From DASUBV01 sp036501025 (GTDB lineage: Bacteria; Actinomycetota; Actinomycetes; Streptosporangiales; Streptosporangiaceae), in NCBI GenBank assembly GCA_036501025.1, contig DASYBB010000170.1, positions 1-64,000 of the forward strand: a stretch of DNA of 64,000 bases. Reading direction: 5' to 3'. The translations under genes were made by a program, and so were the position numbers. A model generated the notes under the pieces. That model saw only the letters and a list, made by a program, of their open reading frames with translations. It made no database searches and had not been told where the DNA came from. This document shows positions 40,704-48,748 of the stretch, in pieces. Within the stretch, counting starts at the first letter, position 1, and each line of letters opens with the position of its first letter.

Positions 40704-42181
40704 GAGTGGCGGGCCGGCTGCGGAAGGGCGTGGCCGACGCCTCGCTGCGGATCCGGGTGATGGCCGCGGCCGCGCTCCTGGTGGCCCTGATTTCCCTGGT
40801 GACCGGCGTCCTCGGCACGACCCTGCTGCACAGCTACCTGCAGGGCCGGGCCGACGCCCAGCTCCGCGACTTCGCCGCCGTGGCCACCCGCGTCCTGGGG
40901 AAGTCGCACCTGCCCCCCCGGCCGCCCGGTCCCGGCCAGACGCTGCCGGCCCAGTTCCTGGTCGAGGTGGTCAGCGCGGACGGGACGGTCCAGCGCGCCG
41001 AGACGCCGCTCGGCGCGCCCGGCGCCCCCCGGCTGTCCTCGGCGCAGCTGCGAGACGGCGGGACCCCGTTCACCACGGCCGCCGCCAGCGCGCCCGGGCA
41101 TTCCTGGCGGGTCCTGGTGAAGCCGCTGTCCGGCGGGCGGCACGCGGTCATCGCGTTCAGCCTCGACGGCCTCACCAGTACCGTCACCCGCCTGGAGATA
41201 GCCGACGCGCTGGCCGGGGCCGTCGCGATCGCGGTGCTGGCCGGCGTGGGGCTGCCCCTGGTGCGCGCCAGCCTGGCCCCGCTGAGCCGGATCGAGGCGA
41301 CCGCCGCGGCCATCGCGGGCGGCGATCTGTCCCGGCGCATCGACCACCCGTCGCGGCGCACCGAGGTCGGCCGGCTGGCCGAGGCCCTCAACATCATGCT
41401 CGGCCGGATCGAGGCGGCCTACGACGCGCGGGCGGCGGGCGAGGCGCAGGCCCGCCGGTCCGAGGACCGGATGCGGCAGTTCGTCGCCGATGCCAGCCAT
41501 GAGCTGCGCACGCCGCTGACCTCGGTCCGGGGACTGGCCGAATTCGGTCTGCAGCAGGGCGGCGCCGCCAGCGCAGCCGAGCTGCTGCGGCTGATGACCC
41601 TCATCCAGAACGAGGCCGGCCGGATGAGCCGGCTCGTGGAGGACCTCCTCGTGCTGGCCCGAGTCGACACCGGTCGCCCCCTGGAGCGCCGGCCCGTCGA
41701 CCTGGCCAGCATCGCGGCCCAGGCGGTCCAGGCCGCCCGCATCGTCAGCCCGGGCCGCCCGGTCACCCTTGCGGCCGGCGCCGACCCGGTCATCGTCTAC
41801 GCCGACGAGGAACGCCTGCGGCAGGTCATCGACAACCTGATCGGCAATGCGGTCCAGCACACCCCGGCCGGGTCGCCGGTCAGCGTGTCGGTGGACAGCA
41901 CGACCGGGACCGGGGAGATCACCGTCGCGGACCGCGGCCCGGGGATGACCGCGGAGCAGGCGGCGCGCGTCTTCGAGCGCTTCTACCGGACCGATGACGC
42001 GCGGGCCCGCGCCCGCGGCGGCACCGGGCTCGGCCTGTCGATCGCGGCGGCGCTGGTCGCCGCGCACGACGGAGACATCACCGTCGACACCCAGCCCGGC
42101 CAGGGCGCCGCCTTCCGCGTCCGCCTGCCGCTCGCCGGCGGCGCGGAAGGCGGGCCTGAGCAGCCGGTTCCGGGCGCCTGA
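40700..42181 (+). CDS. Sensor histidine kinase
   Basis: 493 residues. Helix 1 at about 18-40, an extracytoplasmic sensor of about 110 residues, helix 2 near 165-185, HAMP (IAGGDLSRRIDHPSRRTEVG), HisKA with His267 (DASHELRTPLTSVRG), and HATPase with N box VIDNLIGNAVQHTP and G boxes DRGPGM and GGTGLGLSIA. It phosphorylates the regulator encoded just upstream. The GTG start overlaps the regulator stop. Confidence 0.93.
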   Translation: MRVAGRLRKGVADASLRIRVMAAAALLVALISLVTGVLGTTLLHSYLQGRADAQLRDFAAVATRVLGKSHLPPRPPGPGQTLPAQFLVEVVSADGTVQRAETPLGAPGAPRLSSAQLRDGGTPFTTAAASAPGHSWRVLVKPLSGGRHAVIAFSLDGLTSTVTRLEIADALAGAVAIAVLAGVGLPLVRASLAPLSRIEATAAAIAGGDLSRRIDHPSRRTEVGRLAEALNIMLGRIEAAYDARAAGEAQARRSEDRMRQFVADASHELRTPLTSVRGLAEFGLQQGGAASAAELLRLMTLIQNEAGRMSRLVEDLLVLARVDTGRPLERRPVDLASIAAQAVQAARIVSPGRPVTLAAGADPVIVYADEERLRQVIDNLIGNAVQHTPAGSPVSVSVDSTTGTGEITVADRGPGMTAEQAARVFERFYRTDDARARARGGTGLGLSIAAALVAAHDGDITVDTQPGQGAAFRVRLPLAGGAEGGPEQPVPGA

Positions 42182-42352
42182 CGGCCGGCTTCCGGGGTGC
42201 CTGGGGGCTGGCTGCCGGGCGCCTGACGGCCGGCTTCCGGGGTGCCTGTGGGCTGGCTGCCGGGCGCCTGACGGCTGGCTGCCGGGCGCCTGGGGGCTGG
42301 CTTCCGGGGTGCCTGACGGCTGGCTGCCGGGCGCCTGACGGCCGGCTTCAGG
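42181..42352. repeat. Tandem 22/23-bp repeats after the kinase gene
   Basis: About eight copies of ACGGCYGGCTKCCGGGYGCC-like units of 22 or 23 bases run from the kinase stop codon to about 42352. Two unit types alternate (CTTCCGGGGTGCCTG and CTGCCGGGCGCCTG). The remaining 147 bases to the lipoprotein gene hold no other feature I can name. The array separates the signalling genes from the export genes. Confidence 0.85.
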
Positions 42353-42499
42353 ACCGGAAGCCCGGCCGGCCGGGAGCAAGCCCCCGGGCGGCCGCAACGA
42401 GATCGCAAGACCCGCCCCCTTGACTGCAGTTAGCGGGGCTTCCTGCCCCGCCCGGGCCGCCGCCGCGCGGCCGGCCCGCCAGCAGCGAGGGAGACATCG

Positions 42500-42835
42500 T
42501 TGACCCGCCTGACCTACCGCCCGCCCGGCCGGCCGACCCGAACCGGCGTGCTCGGGGCCGTGGTGCTGACCGCGGCCCTCGCCGCGGCCGGCTGCGGAAC
42601 CAGCTCGGCGTCATCCGGCGCCGGCCCGTCGCCGGGCAGCTCGCCGGGCACGTCGCAGAGCTCGGCCTTCCGGCAGTGCCTGGAGCGGCACGGGGTAACG
42701 GCTCCGGCCGGCCGCCCGGCCGGCGGAGGCGGCGCACCGCACCCGCGGCCCACCGGATCGGCCGCGGGGTCGTTCCGCCAGGCCCTGCAGGCCTGCGGCG
42801 GCTCCTTCCCCGGCCACGCCGGGCAATCCGGCTGA
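42500..42835 (+). CDS. Small lipoprotein with paired Cys motifs
   Basis: 111 residues. The signal sequence ends in a lipobox, LAAAGC, near residue 33. The mature part has FRQCLERHGV and FRQALQACGG separated by a Pro/Gly-rich linker. This two-block pattern is common in actinobacterial proteins encoded beside MacB-type ABC systems, where it may bind the exported or sensed ligand. The start is TTG with GAGGGAG seven bases upstream. Function unknown. Confidence 0.65.
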   Translation: MTRLTYRPPGRPTRTGVLGAVVLTAALAAAGCGTSSASSGAGPSPGSSPGTSQSSAFRQCLERHGVTAPAGRPAGGGGAPHPRPTGSAAGSFRQALQACGGSFPGHAGQSG

Positions 42836-42859
42836 CCGGCCCCAAGGAGAGGATCCAAG

Positions 42860-44272
42860 ATGTTCGTCACGTACTTGCTGCGCGAGCTGCGGCGCAGGAT
42901 GCGGCAGTCCATTTTCATCGCGGCGGGCCTGGCCGTGGGCGTCGGCCTGGTCATCACCGTGACCGCCGCGTCGGACGGGGTCTCCGCCACCCAGGGCACC
43001 GTGCTCCACTCGCTGTACGGGGTGGGCACCGACGTGACCGTCACCCAGCCGCCCACGGCCGGCTCCGGCGGAGGGACGCGCTTCAACGTCGGGGGCGCCC
43101 CGGCGGGCCAGCAGAAAGCCGGCACCAGCTTCAGCCGGGACATCCTGGCCGGCGGCGGCACGGGCACCATCAAGTCCGCGTCGGTCACCACGGTGGCGGG
43201 CCTCAAGAGCGTCTCCGGCGCGGCCGGTGCGCTAGCCCTCAATGACGTGAAGCTCTCCGGCACGGTCTCGGCAGGCACCGGCCAGCCCGGCGCCCAGGGC
43301 GGCCCCGGCGGCGGGTCGATCAGCAGCAGCTCGTTCACCGTCACCGGGGTCGACCCGTCCCAGGACGGGCTCGGGCCGCTCAGCTCGGCCACGATCGCCT
43401 CGGGCCATGGCCTCACCGCGGCCGAGTCGAACGCCAATGACGCCGTCGTGAGCTCCGACTACGCCACGGCCCAGAACCTCAAGGCCGGGTCGGCCATCAC
43501 CGTCGCCGGGAAGACGTTCACCGTCGTCGGCATCGCCTCGGCCGCTCAGGGCGCGAGCAGCGCCGACGCCTACATCCCGCTGGCCCGCGCGCAGGCCCTG
43601 GCCGGCCTGCCGGGCGAGGTGAACACCATCTACGTGTCCGCCGCCAGCGCCGCCGACATCAGCACCGTCTCGGCCGAGATCTCCCGCGCCCTGCCCGCCG
43701 CCACGGTCACCACCTCCAGCGACCTGGCCAGCGAGGTGACCGGGTCGCTGGCCAGCGCCTCCAGCCTGGCCAACAGCCTGGGCCGGTGGCTGGCGGTCGC
43801 CGTGCTCGCCGCCGCGTTCGGGCTGGCCAGCATCCTCACGATGTCCGCAGTGTCCCGGCGGGTCCGGGAGTTCGGCACCCTCAAGGCGATGGGCTGGCGC
43901 AGCCGCCGGATCATCCGCCAGGTCATGGGCGAGGCACTGGTCATCGGCATCGCCGGCGGGGCGGCGGGCGTGGGCATCGGCTACGGCGCCGCGGCCCTGG
44001 TCTCGGCCCTGGCCCCGCCGCTGACGGCGACCACTGCGAGCGGATCCGGCGCTGCCGGCGGGCCCGGCGGCGCCGGGGGACCGGGCGGGCGGTTCGCGCA
44101 CGCGCCCGCCGCCGCCCATACGGTCTCCGTCCACCTGACCGTCCCCGTCACGCTCGGCGCTGTCGCGCTGGCTGTGATCCTCGCCATCGCAGGCGGCCTG
44201 ATCGCCGGCTCGCTCGGCGGCTGGCGGGCCAGCCGGCTGCGTCCCGCGGCGGCCCTGGCCCGAGTTGAGTAA
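42860..44272 (+). CDS. MacB/FtsX-type ABC transporter permease
   Basis: 470 residues. Helix 1 follows RELRRRMRQSIFIAAGLAVG; a large extracytoplasmic domain (residues about 45-300, Gly/Ser-rich inserts) precedes three more helices. SAVSRRVREFGTLKAMGWRS RRI-type coupling helix and the second RASRLRPAAALARVE are FtsX-family hallmarks. It acts with the ATPase encoded next to move or release a substrate at the membrane. An SD-like AAGGAGAGG precedes the ATG. Confidence 0.9.
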   Translation: MFVTYLLRELRRRMRQSIFIAAGLAVGVGLVITVTAASDGVSATQGTVLHSLYGVGTDVTVTQPPTAGSGGGTRFNVGGAPAGQQKAGTSFSRDILAGGGTGTIKSASVTTVAGLKSVSGAAGALALNDVKLSGTVSAGTGQPGAQGGPGGGSISSSSFTVTGVDPSQDGLGPLSSATIASGHGLTAAESNANDAVVSSDYATAQNLKAGSAITVAGKTFTVVGIASAAQGASSADAYIPLARAQALAGLPGEVNTIYVSAASAADISTVSAEISRALPAATVTTSSDLASEVTGSLASASSLANSLGRWLAVAVLAAAFGLASILTMSAVSRRVREFGTLKAMGWRSRRIIRQVMGEALVIGIAGGAAGVGIGYGAAALVSALAPPLTATTASGSGAAGGPGGAGGPGGRFAHAPAAAHTVSVHLTVPVTLGAVALAVILAIAGGLIAGSLGGWRASRLRPAAALARVE

Positions 44273-44291
44273 CCACCGAAAGGGCAACCCG

Positions 44292-44987
44292 ATGTACCGG
44301 CTTACTGATGTCACCAAGGACTACCCGAAGGGCCGCGGCGTCGTGCACGCGCTGCGGGGCGTGAACCTGGTCATTTCGACCGGCGACTGGCTGGCCATCC
44401 AGGGGCCGACCGGCCACGGCAAGAGCACCCTGCTGCAGATTCTGGGCGCCCTGGACCGCCCGACCGCCGGCACCGTCGAGCTGGACGGCCGGGACCTCGC
44501 CGGCCTGCGGGAAGGCCAGCTGACCGGCGTCCGCGCCACCTCGATCGGCTTCATCTTCCAGACCTTCAACCTCATCCCCACCCTGTCCGCCCAGGAAAAC
44601 GTCGAGGCCGCGCTGGTCCCGCAGCGGGCCGAGGCCGCCGAGCGGAAGGAGCGCGCCCGCCAGGCGCTGATCGAGGTCGGGCTGGGCGAGCGGGCGCAGC
44701 ACCTGCCCTCCGAGCTGTCCGGCGGCCAGCAGCAGCGGGTGGCCATCGCCCGCGCCCTGGTCAAGAGGCCAGCGGTGCTGCTCGCCGACGAGCCCACCGG
44801 AAACCTCGACGAGGGCACCCGCGACGAGATCATGACTCTCCTGGAGTACCTCTGGCGCGAGCGCAGCCTCACCCTCGTGACCGTCACCCATGACTCCTCG
44901 GTGGCCCGCAGGGCCCAGCAGACCGCCATCATGCGCAACGGCCGGCTCACCATCGCGGACTCCGCTCCCCGGCAGGCGCGGGCGTGA
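44292..44987 (+). CDS. MacB/LolD-type ABC transporter ATP-binding protein
   Basis: 231 residues. Walker A GPTGHGKST (Lys44; the usual GSGKS position has His), Q loop FIFQTFNLIPT, signature LSGGQQQRVAIARAL, Walker B VLLADEPTGNLD and H-loop VTHD. It powers the adjacent permease. GAAAGGG precedes the ATG. Its position directly after the permease and before the secreted protein makes a compact export unit. Confidence 0.93.
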   Translation: MYRLTDVTKDYPKGRGVVHALRGVNLVISTGDWLAIQGPTGHGKSTLLQILGALDRPTAGTVELDGRDLAGLREGQLTGVRATSIGFIFQTFNLIPTLSAQENVEAALVPQRAEAAERKERARQALIEVGLGERAQHLPSELSGGQQQRVAIARALVKRPAVLLADEPTGNLDEGTRDEIMTLLEYLWRERSLTLVTVTHDSSVARRAQQTAIMRNGRLTIADSAPRQARA

Positions 44988-45034
44988 CCGCGGCCGGCCA
45001 GCCAATCCAGACACCAGCGAAAGAAGATCATCAC

Positions 45035-45784
45035 ATGTTTTCCAGCAAGCGCAGCAAGTCCGTCGCCGCCGGCGTCGCGGCCATCGCGGTCGCGGGCGGT
45101 TCCTACGGGATCGTCAGCGCCACCTCCGGCAGCACCCCGGCCGCGGCCAGCACAAGCCCAGCCACGGCCGGCAGCGGCTCAGGCCCGGCCGCCAGCGGTC
45201 CGGGGGGCCCAGGCGGCCCGGGCGGCGGGGGATCCAACGCCCGCTCCGGGCCGGCCGCGGGCGGAGCATCCGGCACGGTCGGCAGCGTGTCCGGGTCGGG
45301 CTTCACCCTGACCACAGCGGCGGGCCAGAAGGTGACCGTCGACGAGGCGTCCGGCACGACCTACCAGAAGGGGACGACCCCGGTCTCGGCGACCGCCATC
45401 ACCACCGGCGAGCCCGTCCTGGTGCTCGGGACGACCAGCAGCACGACCATCACGGCCACGCAGGTCACCGTGGAGCCGGCGGGCACCGCCGCCACGGCCG
45501 CTTCCTCGGCGGCGGCCGGGGTGGTCCCCTTCCAGCGCGGCACGCAGACCACGTCCAAGCAGGCCGGCCAGATCCCGGCGAACTACACCGAAGGGCAGGG
45601 GACGATCGTCAGCGGAACGGCCGCGAACAAGGCCACCGAAGCCGCGCTGGCCGCCTACCCCGGCGGCGTCGTCGACCGGGTCGTGCAGCTGAGCAACGGC
45701 GAGTACGAGGTCCACAACATCGGCGTCAGCTGGCCGCACCACGTCTTCGTCAGCCAGGACTTCAAGGTCGTCGGCGCCGACTAG
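45035..45784 (+). CDS. Secreted protein with DUF5666-like and PepSY-like regions
   Basis: 249 residues. Signal peptide (residues about 1-35), a Gly/Ser/Pro linker, then GTVGSVSGSGFTLTTAAG, an OB-like DUF5666 pattern, and a C-terminal ALAAYPGGVVDRVVQLSNGE that resembles PepSY domains (inhibitory or binding modules). It may be the extracytoplasmic partner of the kinase or ABC pump. AGAAGA precedes the ATG. Last gene of the unit. Confidence 0.65.
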   Translation: MFSSKRSKSVAAGVAAIAVAGGSYGIVSATSGSTPAAASTSPATAGSGSGPAASGPGGPGGPGGGGSNARSGPAAGGASGTVGSVSGSGFTLTTAAGQKVTVDEASGTTYQKGTTPVSATAITTGEPVLVLGTTSSTTITATQVTVEPAGTAATAASSAAAGVVPFQRGTQTTSKQAGQIPANYTEGQGTIVSGTAANKATEAALAAYPGGVVDRVVQLSNGEYEVHNIGVSWPHHVFVSQDFKVVGAD

Positions 45785-45817
45785 GTTGCGGCGCTGCCCG
45801 GTCCTAGCCAGTTAGCG

Positions 45818-46741
45818 TCATGCCCTGGCGGCGGCCACGCGCCGGTTGTGAACCCGCAGGGTGAGCGCGCTGGCCTCGATCAGCGGAGCCGGGACTCCCG
45901 CGGCCCGGGCCCGGTCGGCGAGATCGCCCAGCACGTCCGCCTCAGCCGGCCGGCCCGCCAGCAGGTCCCGCGATAGCGAGGCGGTGACCGCCGACCCGGC
46001 GGCGGTGAGGGTCTGCTCGGTCCGCCGCAGCTCGCCGCCCGGGACCGGGTGGCCGGCGGCCCGGGCCGTGGCCGCGGCCTCGGCCAGTACGTCGCGCGCG
46101 AACCGCTCGCCGCCGGGCACGGCGACGATGTCGCCGACCGGCGCCCGCATGAGGGACGTCACGGCGCCGATGCTGGCAATGAAGACCCATTTGGCCCACA
46201 TCGCGCCGATGATGTCGCCTGGCACGGTCACGCTGGCGCCGGCCTCCCGGAAGGCCGCCGCTAGCTCCTCAACCCGGGGGCTCGGCGGCCGGCCCAGCTC
46301 GCCGACCTCCACGTCGAACCCCGGCGCCAGGACCCGGATGGCCCCGCCGTCGCCGACCTGCGTCACCACCCGGATGACGCCGCCGAGCACCGCTGCGCCG
46401 AACCGGCCGGCCAGCGTCTCGACGTGCGCCATCCCGTTCAGGAACGGGAGGATCACGGTCGGCGCCCCGGCGGCCGGCGCGATGTCGTCCATCACCGCGG
46501 GCAGGTCGGCGGACCTGACCGCGAGCACGATCGCGTCGTATCCGGGTCCCAGCTGGTCCGCGGTCACCACCCCGGTCCGCACGGTCCGGGTCCCGCCCTG
46601 GCTCGCGAGCCGCAGCCCGCTGTCGCGCAGCTGCCCGGCCCGGCGCGGCCGGGCCAGGACGGTGACGTCCTGGCCGCCCTCCGCCAGGCGCGCCGCGACG
46701 AAGCCGCCCACCGCCCCAGGGCCAGCGACCAGGAATCTCAT
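45818..46741 (-). CDS. panE: Ketopantoate reductase-family oxidoreductase
   Basis: 307 residues. NADP motif VAGPGAVGGFVAARLAEGG (GPGAVG in place of GxGAxG), the catalytic Lys in AMWAKWVFIA and a Glu/Ser-rich substrate site in the C-terminal helical domain (VLGDLADRARAAGVPAPLIE). It reduces 2-dehydropantoate to pantoate in CoA synthesis or acts on another keto acid; actinobacterial genomes carry several paralogues, so the pantothenate role is not certain. Convergent with the secreted-protein gene. Confidence 0.78.
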   Translation of the reverse strand: MRFLVAGPGAVGGFVAARLAEGGQDVTVLARPRRAGQLRDSGLRLASQGGTRTVRTGVVTADQLGPGYDAIVLAVRSADLPAVMDDIAPAAGAPTVILPFLNGMAHVETLAGRFGAAVLGGVIRVVTQVGDGGAIRVLAPGFDVEVGELGRPPSPRVEELAAAFREAGASVTVPGDIIGAMWAKWVFIASIGAVTSLMRAPVGDIVAVPGGERFARDVLAEAAATARAAGHPVPGGELRRTEQTLTAAGSAVTASLSRDLLAGRPAEADVLGDLADRARAAGVPAPLIEASALTLRVHNRRVAAARA

Positions 46742-46778
46742 CGGCGTGCACCTCCTCCCGTCAGCCTAGGCAGCCTGC

Positions 46779-47048
46779 TCACCGGCCGAGAAACTGCTGG
46801 TGCAGCAGGAAGATGTTGAGGGCCGTGATCACGCCCGCGCAGGCCCAGCCGGCGATCGCCGTGGGGCGCCGGTTGACGTCGCCGCCCATGACGTCGCGGT
46901 GACCGGTCAGCAGGACCAGGAGCACCAGCGCGAACGGGATGCCGAAGGACAGCACGACCTGGCTGAGCACCAGGGCGGTCGTGGGATTGACCCCGGCCGC
47001 GAGGATAGCCAGCGCCGGGATCATGGTGATCGCCCGGCGGGCCAGCAC
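46779..47048 (-). pseudogene. C-terminal fragment of an Nramp (MntH-like) metal transporter
   Basis: 89 residues beginning ARRAITMIPALAILAAGVNP, then TTALVLSQVVLSFGIPFALV, which is the conserved helix 9-10 region of Nramp Mn2+/Fe2+ transporters. The first eight or more helices, including the metal-binding DPGN and MPH motifs, are absent. The homology ends at 47048 exactly where an unrelated fragment begins on the other strand. A broken gene end. Confidence 0.75.
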
Positions 47049-47236
47049 TGATCGGCAGCGGCAGCAGCCGGACCGGCCTGACGATCGGGTACCTGACCGG
47101 CGGCGGCCTCATGATCGTCGGCGGGCTGGTCGAGGTGTTCCTGGGCATCGACGCCGAGGGCCGGTCGCTGGAGAGCGTCGCCCGGCCGCCCACCCAGGTC
47201 GGCGCAGGCCCCGGCGCAGGGCAAGTGCGAGGATAG
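47048..47236 (+). pseudogene. C-terminal fragment of an MFS transporter
   Basis: 62 residues, LTIGYLTGGGLMIVGGLVEV followed by FLGIDAEGRSLESVARP, the typical last helix and tail of actinobacterial MFS permeases (DAEGkSLE). There is no start codon or upstream portion. It abuts the Nramp fragment on the opposite strand, so a deletion or rearrangement joined two gene ends here. Confidence 0.65.
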
Positions 47237-47272
47237 CCCCGGCAGCAGGCTGGCATATGACCGGGGTTGGGC

Positions 47273-47959
47273 ATGATTGAGGTTTCAGGCAAGGCGGTTT
47301 ACACCGAGCTGGACGAGCTCGTGGCACCGGCGCACACCGCGGTGCTGGTCATCGACATGCAGCGGGACTTCGTCGCCGCCGGGGGCGCGTTCGACCGGCT
47401 GGGCGTCGACCTGTCCATGTACGAGGCGGTCCGCCCGGCCGTGGCCCGGCTGCTCGGCGATGCGCGCCGCGGCGGCGTACCGGTCATCCACGTGCAGAAC
47501 ACGGCCCTGCCGGGCCGGATGAGCGACTCGCCGGCCCAGATCCGGTTCAACCTGCGGATGCACGGCCAGGCCCGGCGGGACGGCCCGCCCCTGACGTACA
47601 CGCTGCCCGGCACGCCGGGCCACGAGTTCGTCGACGAGGCCCGCCCGGAGCCCGGCGAGCTGGTCGTGCGCAAGTACCGCTCCAGCGCGTTCTGGGGCAC
47701 GAACCTGCCGCTGCTGCTGCGCAGCAACGGCATCGAGACCGTCGTGATCGCCGGGTGCACCACCGAGGGCTGCGTCGAGTCCACCGCCCGCGACGCGCTG
47801 TTCAGCGACCACTACGTGGTGATCGCCGAGGACTGCGTCGGCAGCGACGATCGCGCCCAGCACGATGCGTCCCTGCTGCTGATGCGGCACCGCTTCGACC
47901 TGGCCACGGCCGGCCAGATCGCCGCCTGCTGGGCGCCCGCCGCGGTGGTGGCCCGGTGA
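47273..47959 (+). CDS. Isochorismatase-family cysteine hydrolase
   Basis: 228 residues. The catalytic triad is Asp28 (VIDMQRDF), Lys134 (VRKYRSSAF) and Cys167 (TTEGCVES). Length and motifs fit amidohydrolases of the RutB/PncA/biuret-type group, which cleave C-N bonds. The ATG at 47273 has GGGG six bases upstream; a TTG six bases earlier is less likely. Its stop overlaps the SDR start (GTGA). First gene of a putative amine/amide catabolic operon. Confidence 0.87.
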   Translation: MIEVSGKAVYTELDELVAPAHTAVLVIDMQRDFVAAGGAFDRLGVDLSMYEAVRPAVARLLGDARRGGVPVIHVQNTALPGRMSDSPAQIRFNLRMHGQARRDGPPLTYTLPGTPGHEFVDEARPEPGELVVRKYRSSAFWGTNLPLLLRSNGIETVVIAGCTTEGCVESTARDALFSDHYVVIAEDCVGSDDRAQHDASLLLMRHRFDLATAGQIAACWAPAAVVAR

Positions 47960-48705
47960 GCCGGCTGGCCGGGCAGGTCGCCCTGGTGACCGGCGCGGCG
48001 TCGGGCATCGGCGCCGGGATCAGCGTGGCCTTCGCGCGCGAGGGCGCCGACGTCGTCCTGGTCGACCTGGCCGAGCCGGCCGCCGCGGCCGGCGTGCTGG
48101 CCGCGGTCCGGGACCACGACCGCGAGGCCCTGTACATCCAGGCCGACGTCAGCGACGAGGACAGCGTCGAGGCCATGGCCGGCGCCGCGCTGGCCCGGTT
48201 CGGCCGGGTCGACGTCCTGGTGAACAACGCCGGCATCTTCACCCAGTCGCTGCTGGCGGACATGCCGGTGGCCGACTGGGACCGGGTACTGGCGGTGAAC
48301 CTGCGCGGCCCGTTCCTGTGCTGCCGGGCCCTGATCGGGCCGATGCTCGAGCGGGGGTCGGGCCGGATCATCAACATCGCGTCGCAGCTGGGCCAGATCG
48401 GCGGGTCGGAGGTCGCGCACTACAGCGCGAGCAAGGCCGGTGTCATCGGCCTGACCAAGGCGCTGGCCCGCGAGGTATCCCACCGGGGCGTGCTCGTGAA
48501 CGCGATCGCGCCCGGGCCGATCGTGACGCCGCTGCTGGACAGCGAGACCGAGGAGTGGCGCGCGGCCAAGCTGGCCGAGCTGCCGATGCGGCGGTTCGGC
48601 CGCGTCGACGAGGTCACGCCGACCGCCGTCATGCTGGCGTCGGCCGACGGCTCGTACTACGTCGGCCAGACGCTGGGCCCCAACGGCGGGGACGTGATGC
48701 TGTGA
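47956..48705 (+). CDS. Short-chain dehydrogenase/reductase
   Basis: 249 residues of the classical type. TGAASGIG near residue 12, NNAG, Ser in NIASQLGQIGG and YSASK, and IAPGPIVTPLL in the substrate loop. The C-terminus GQTLGPNGGDVML resembles FabG-like enzymes. Coupled to the hydrolase by a 4-base overlap and followed 43 bases later by the glutamine-synthetase-like ligase. Probably oxidises an alcohol or reduces a keto intermediate in the same pathway. Confidence 0.88.
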   Translation: MSRLAGQVALVTGAASGIGAGISVAFAREGADVVLVDLAEPAAAAGVLAAVRDHDREALYIQADVSDEDSVEAMAGAALARFGRVDVLVNNAGIFTQSLLADMPVADWDRVLAVNLRGPFLCCRALIGPMLERGSGRIINIASQLGQIGGSEVAHYSASKAGVIGLTKALAREVSHRGVLVNAIAPGPIVTPLLDSETEEWRAAKLAELPMRRFGRVDEVTPTAVMLASADGSYYVGQTLGPNGGDVML

Positions 48706-48748
48706 GCGCCCCGGCCCAGGGCCGCGGGACCGAGGGAAGGGGGGCCAG

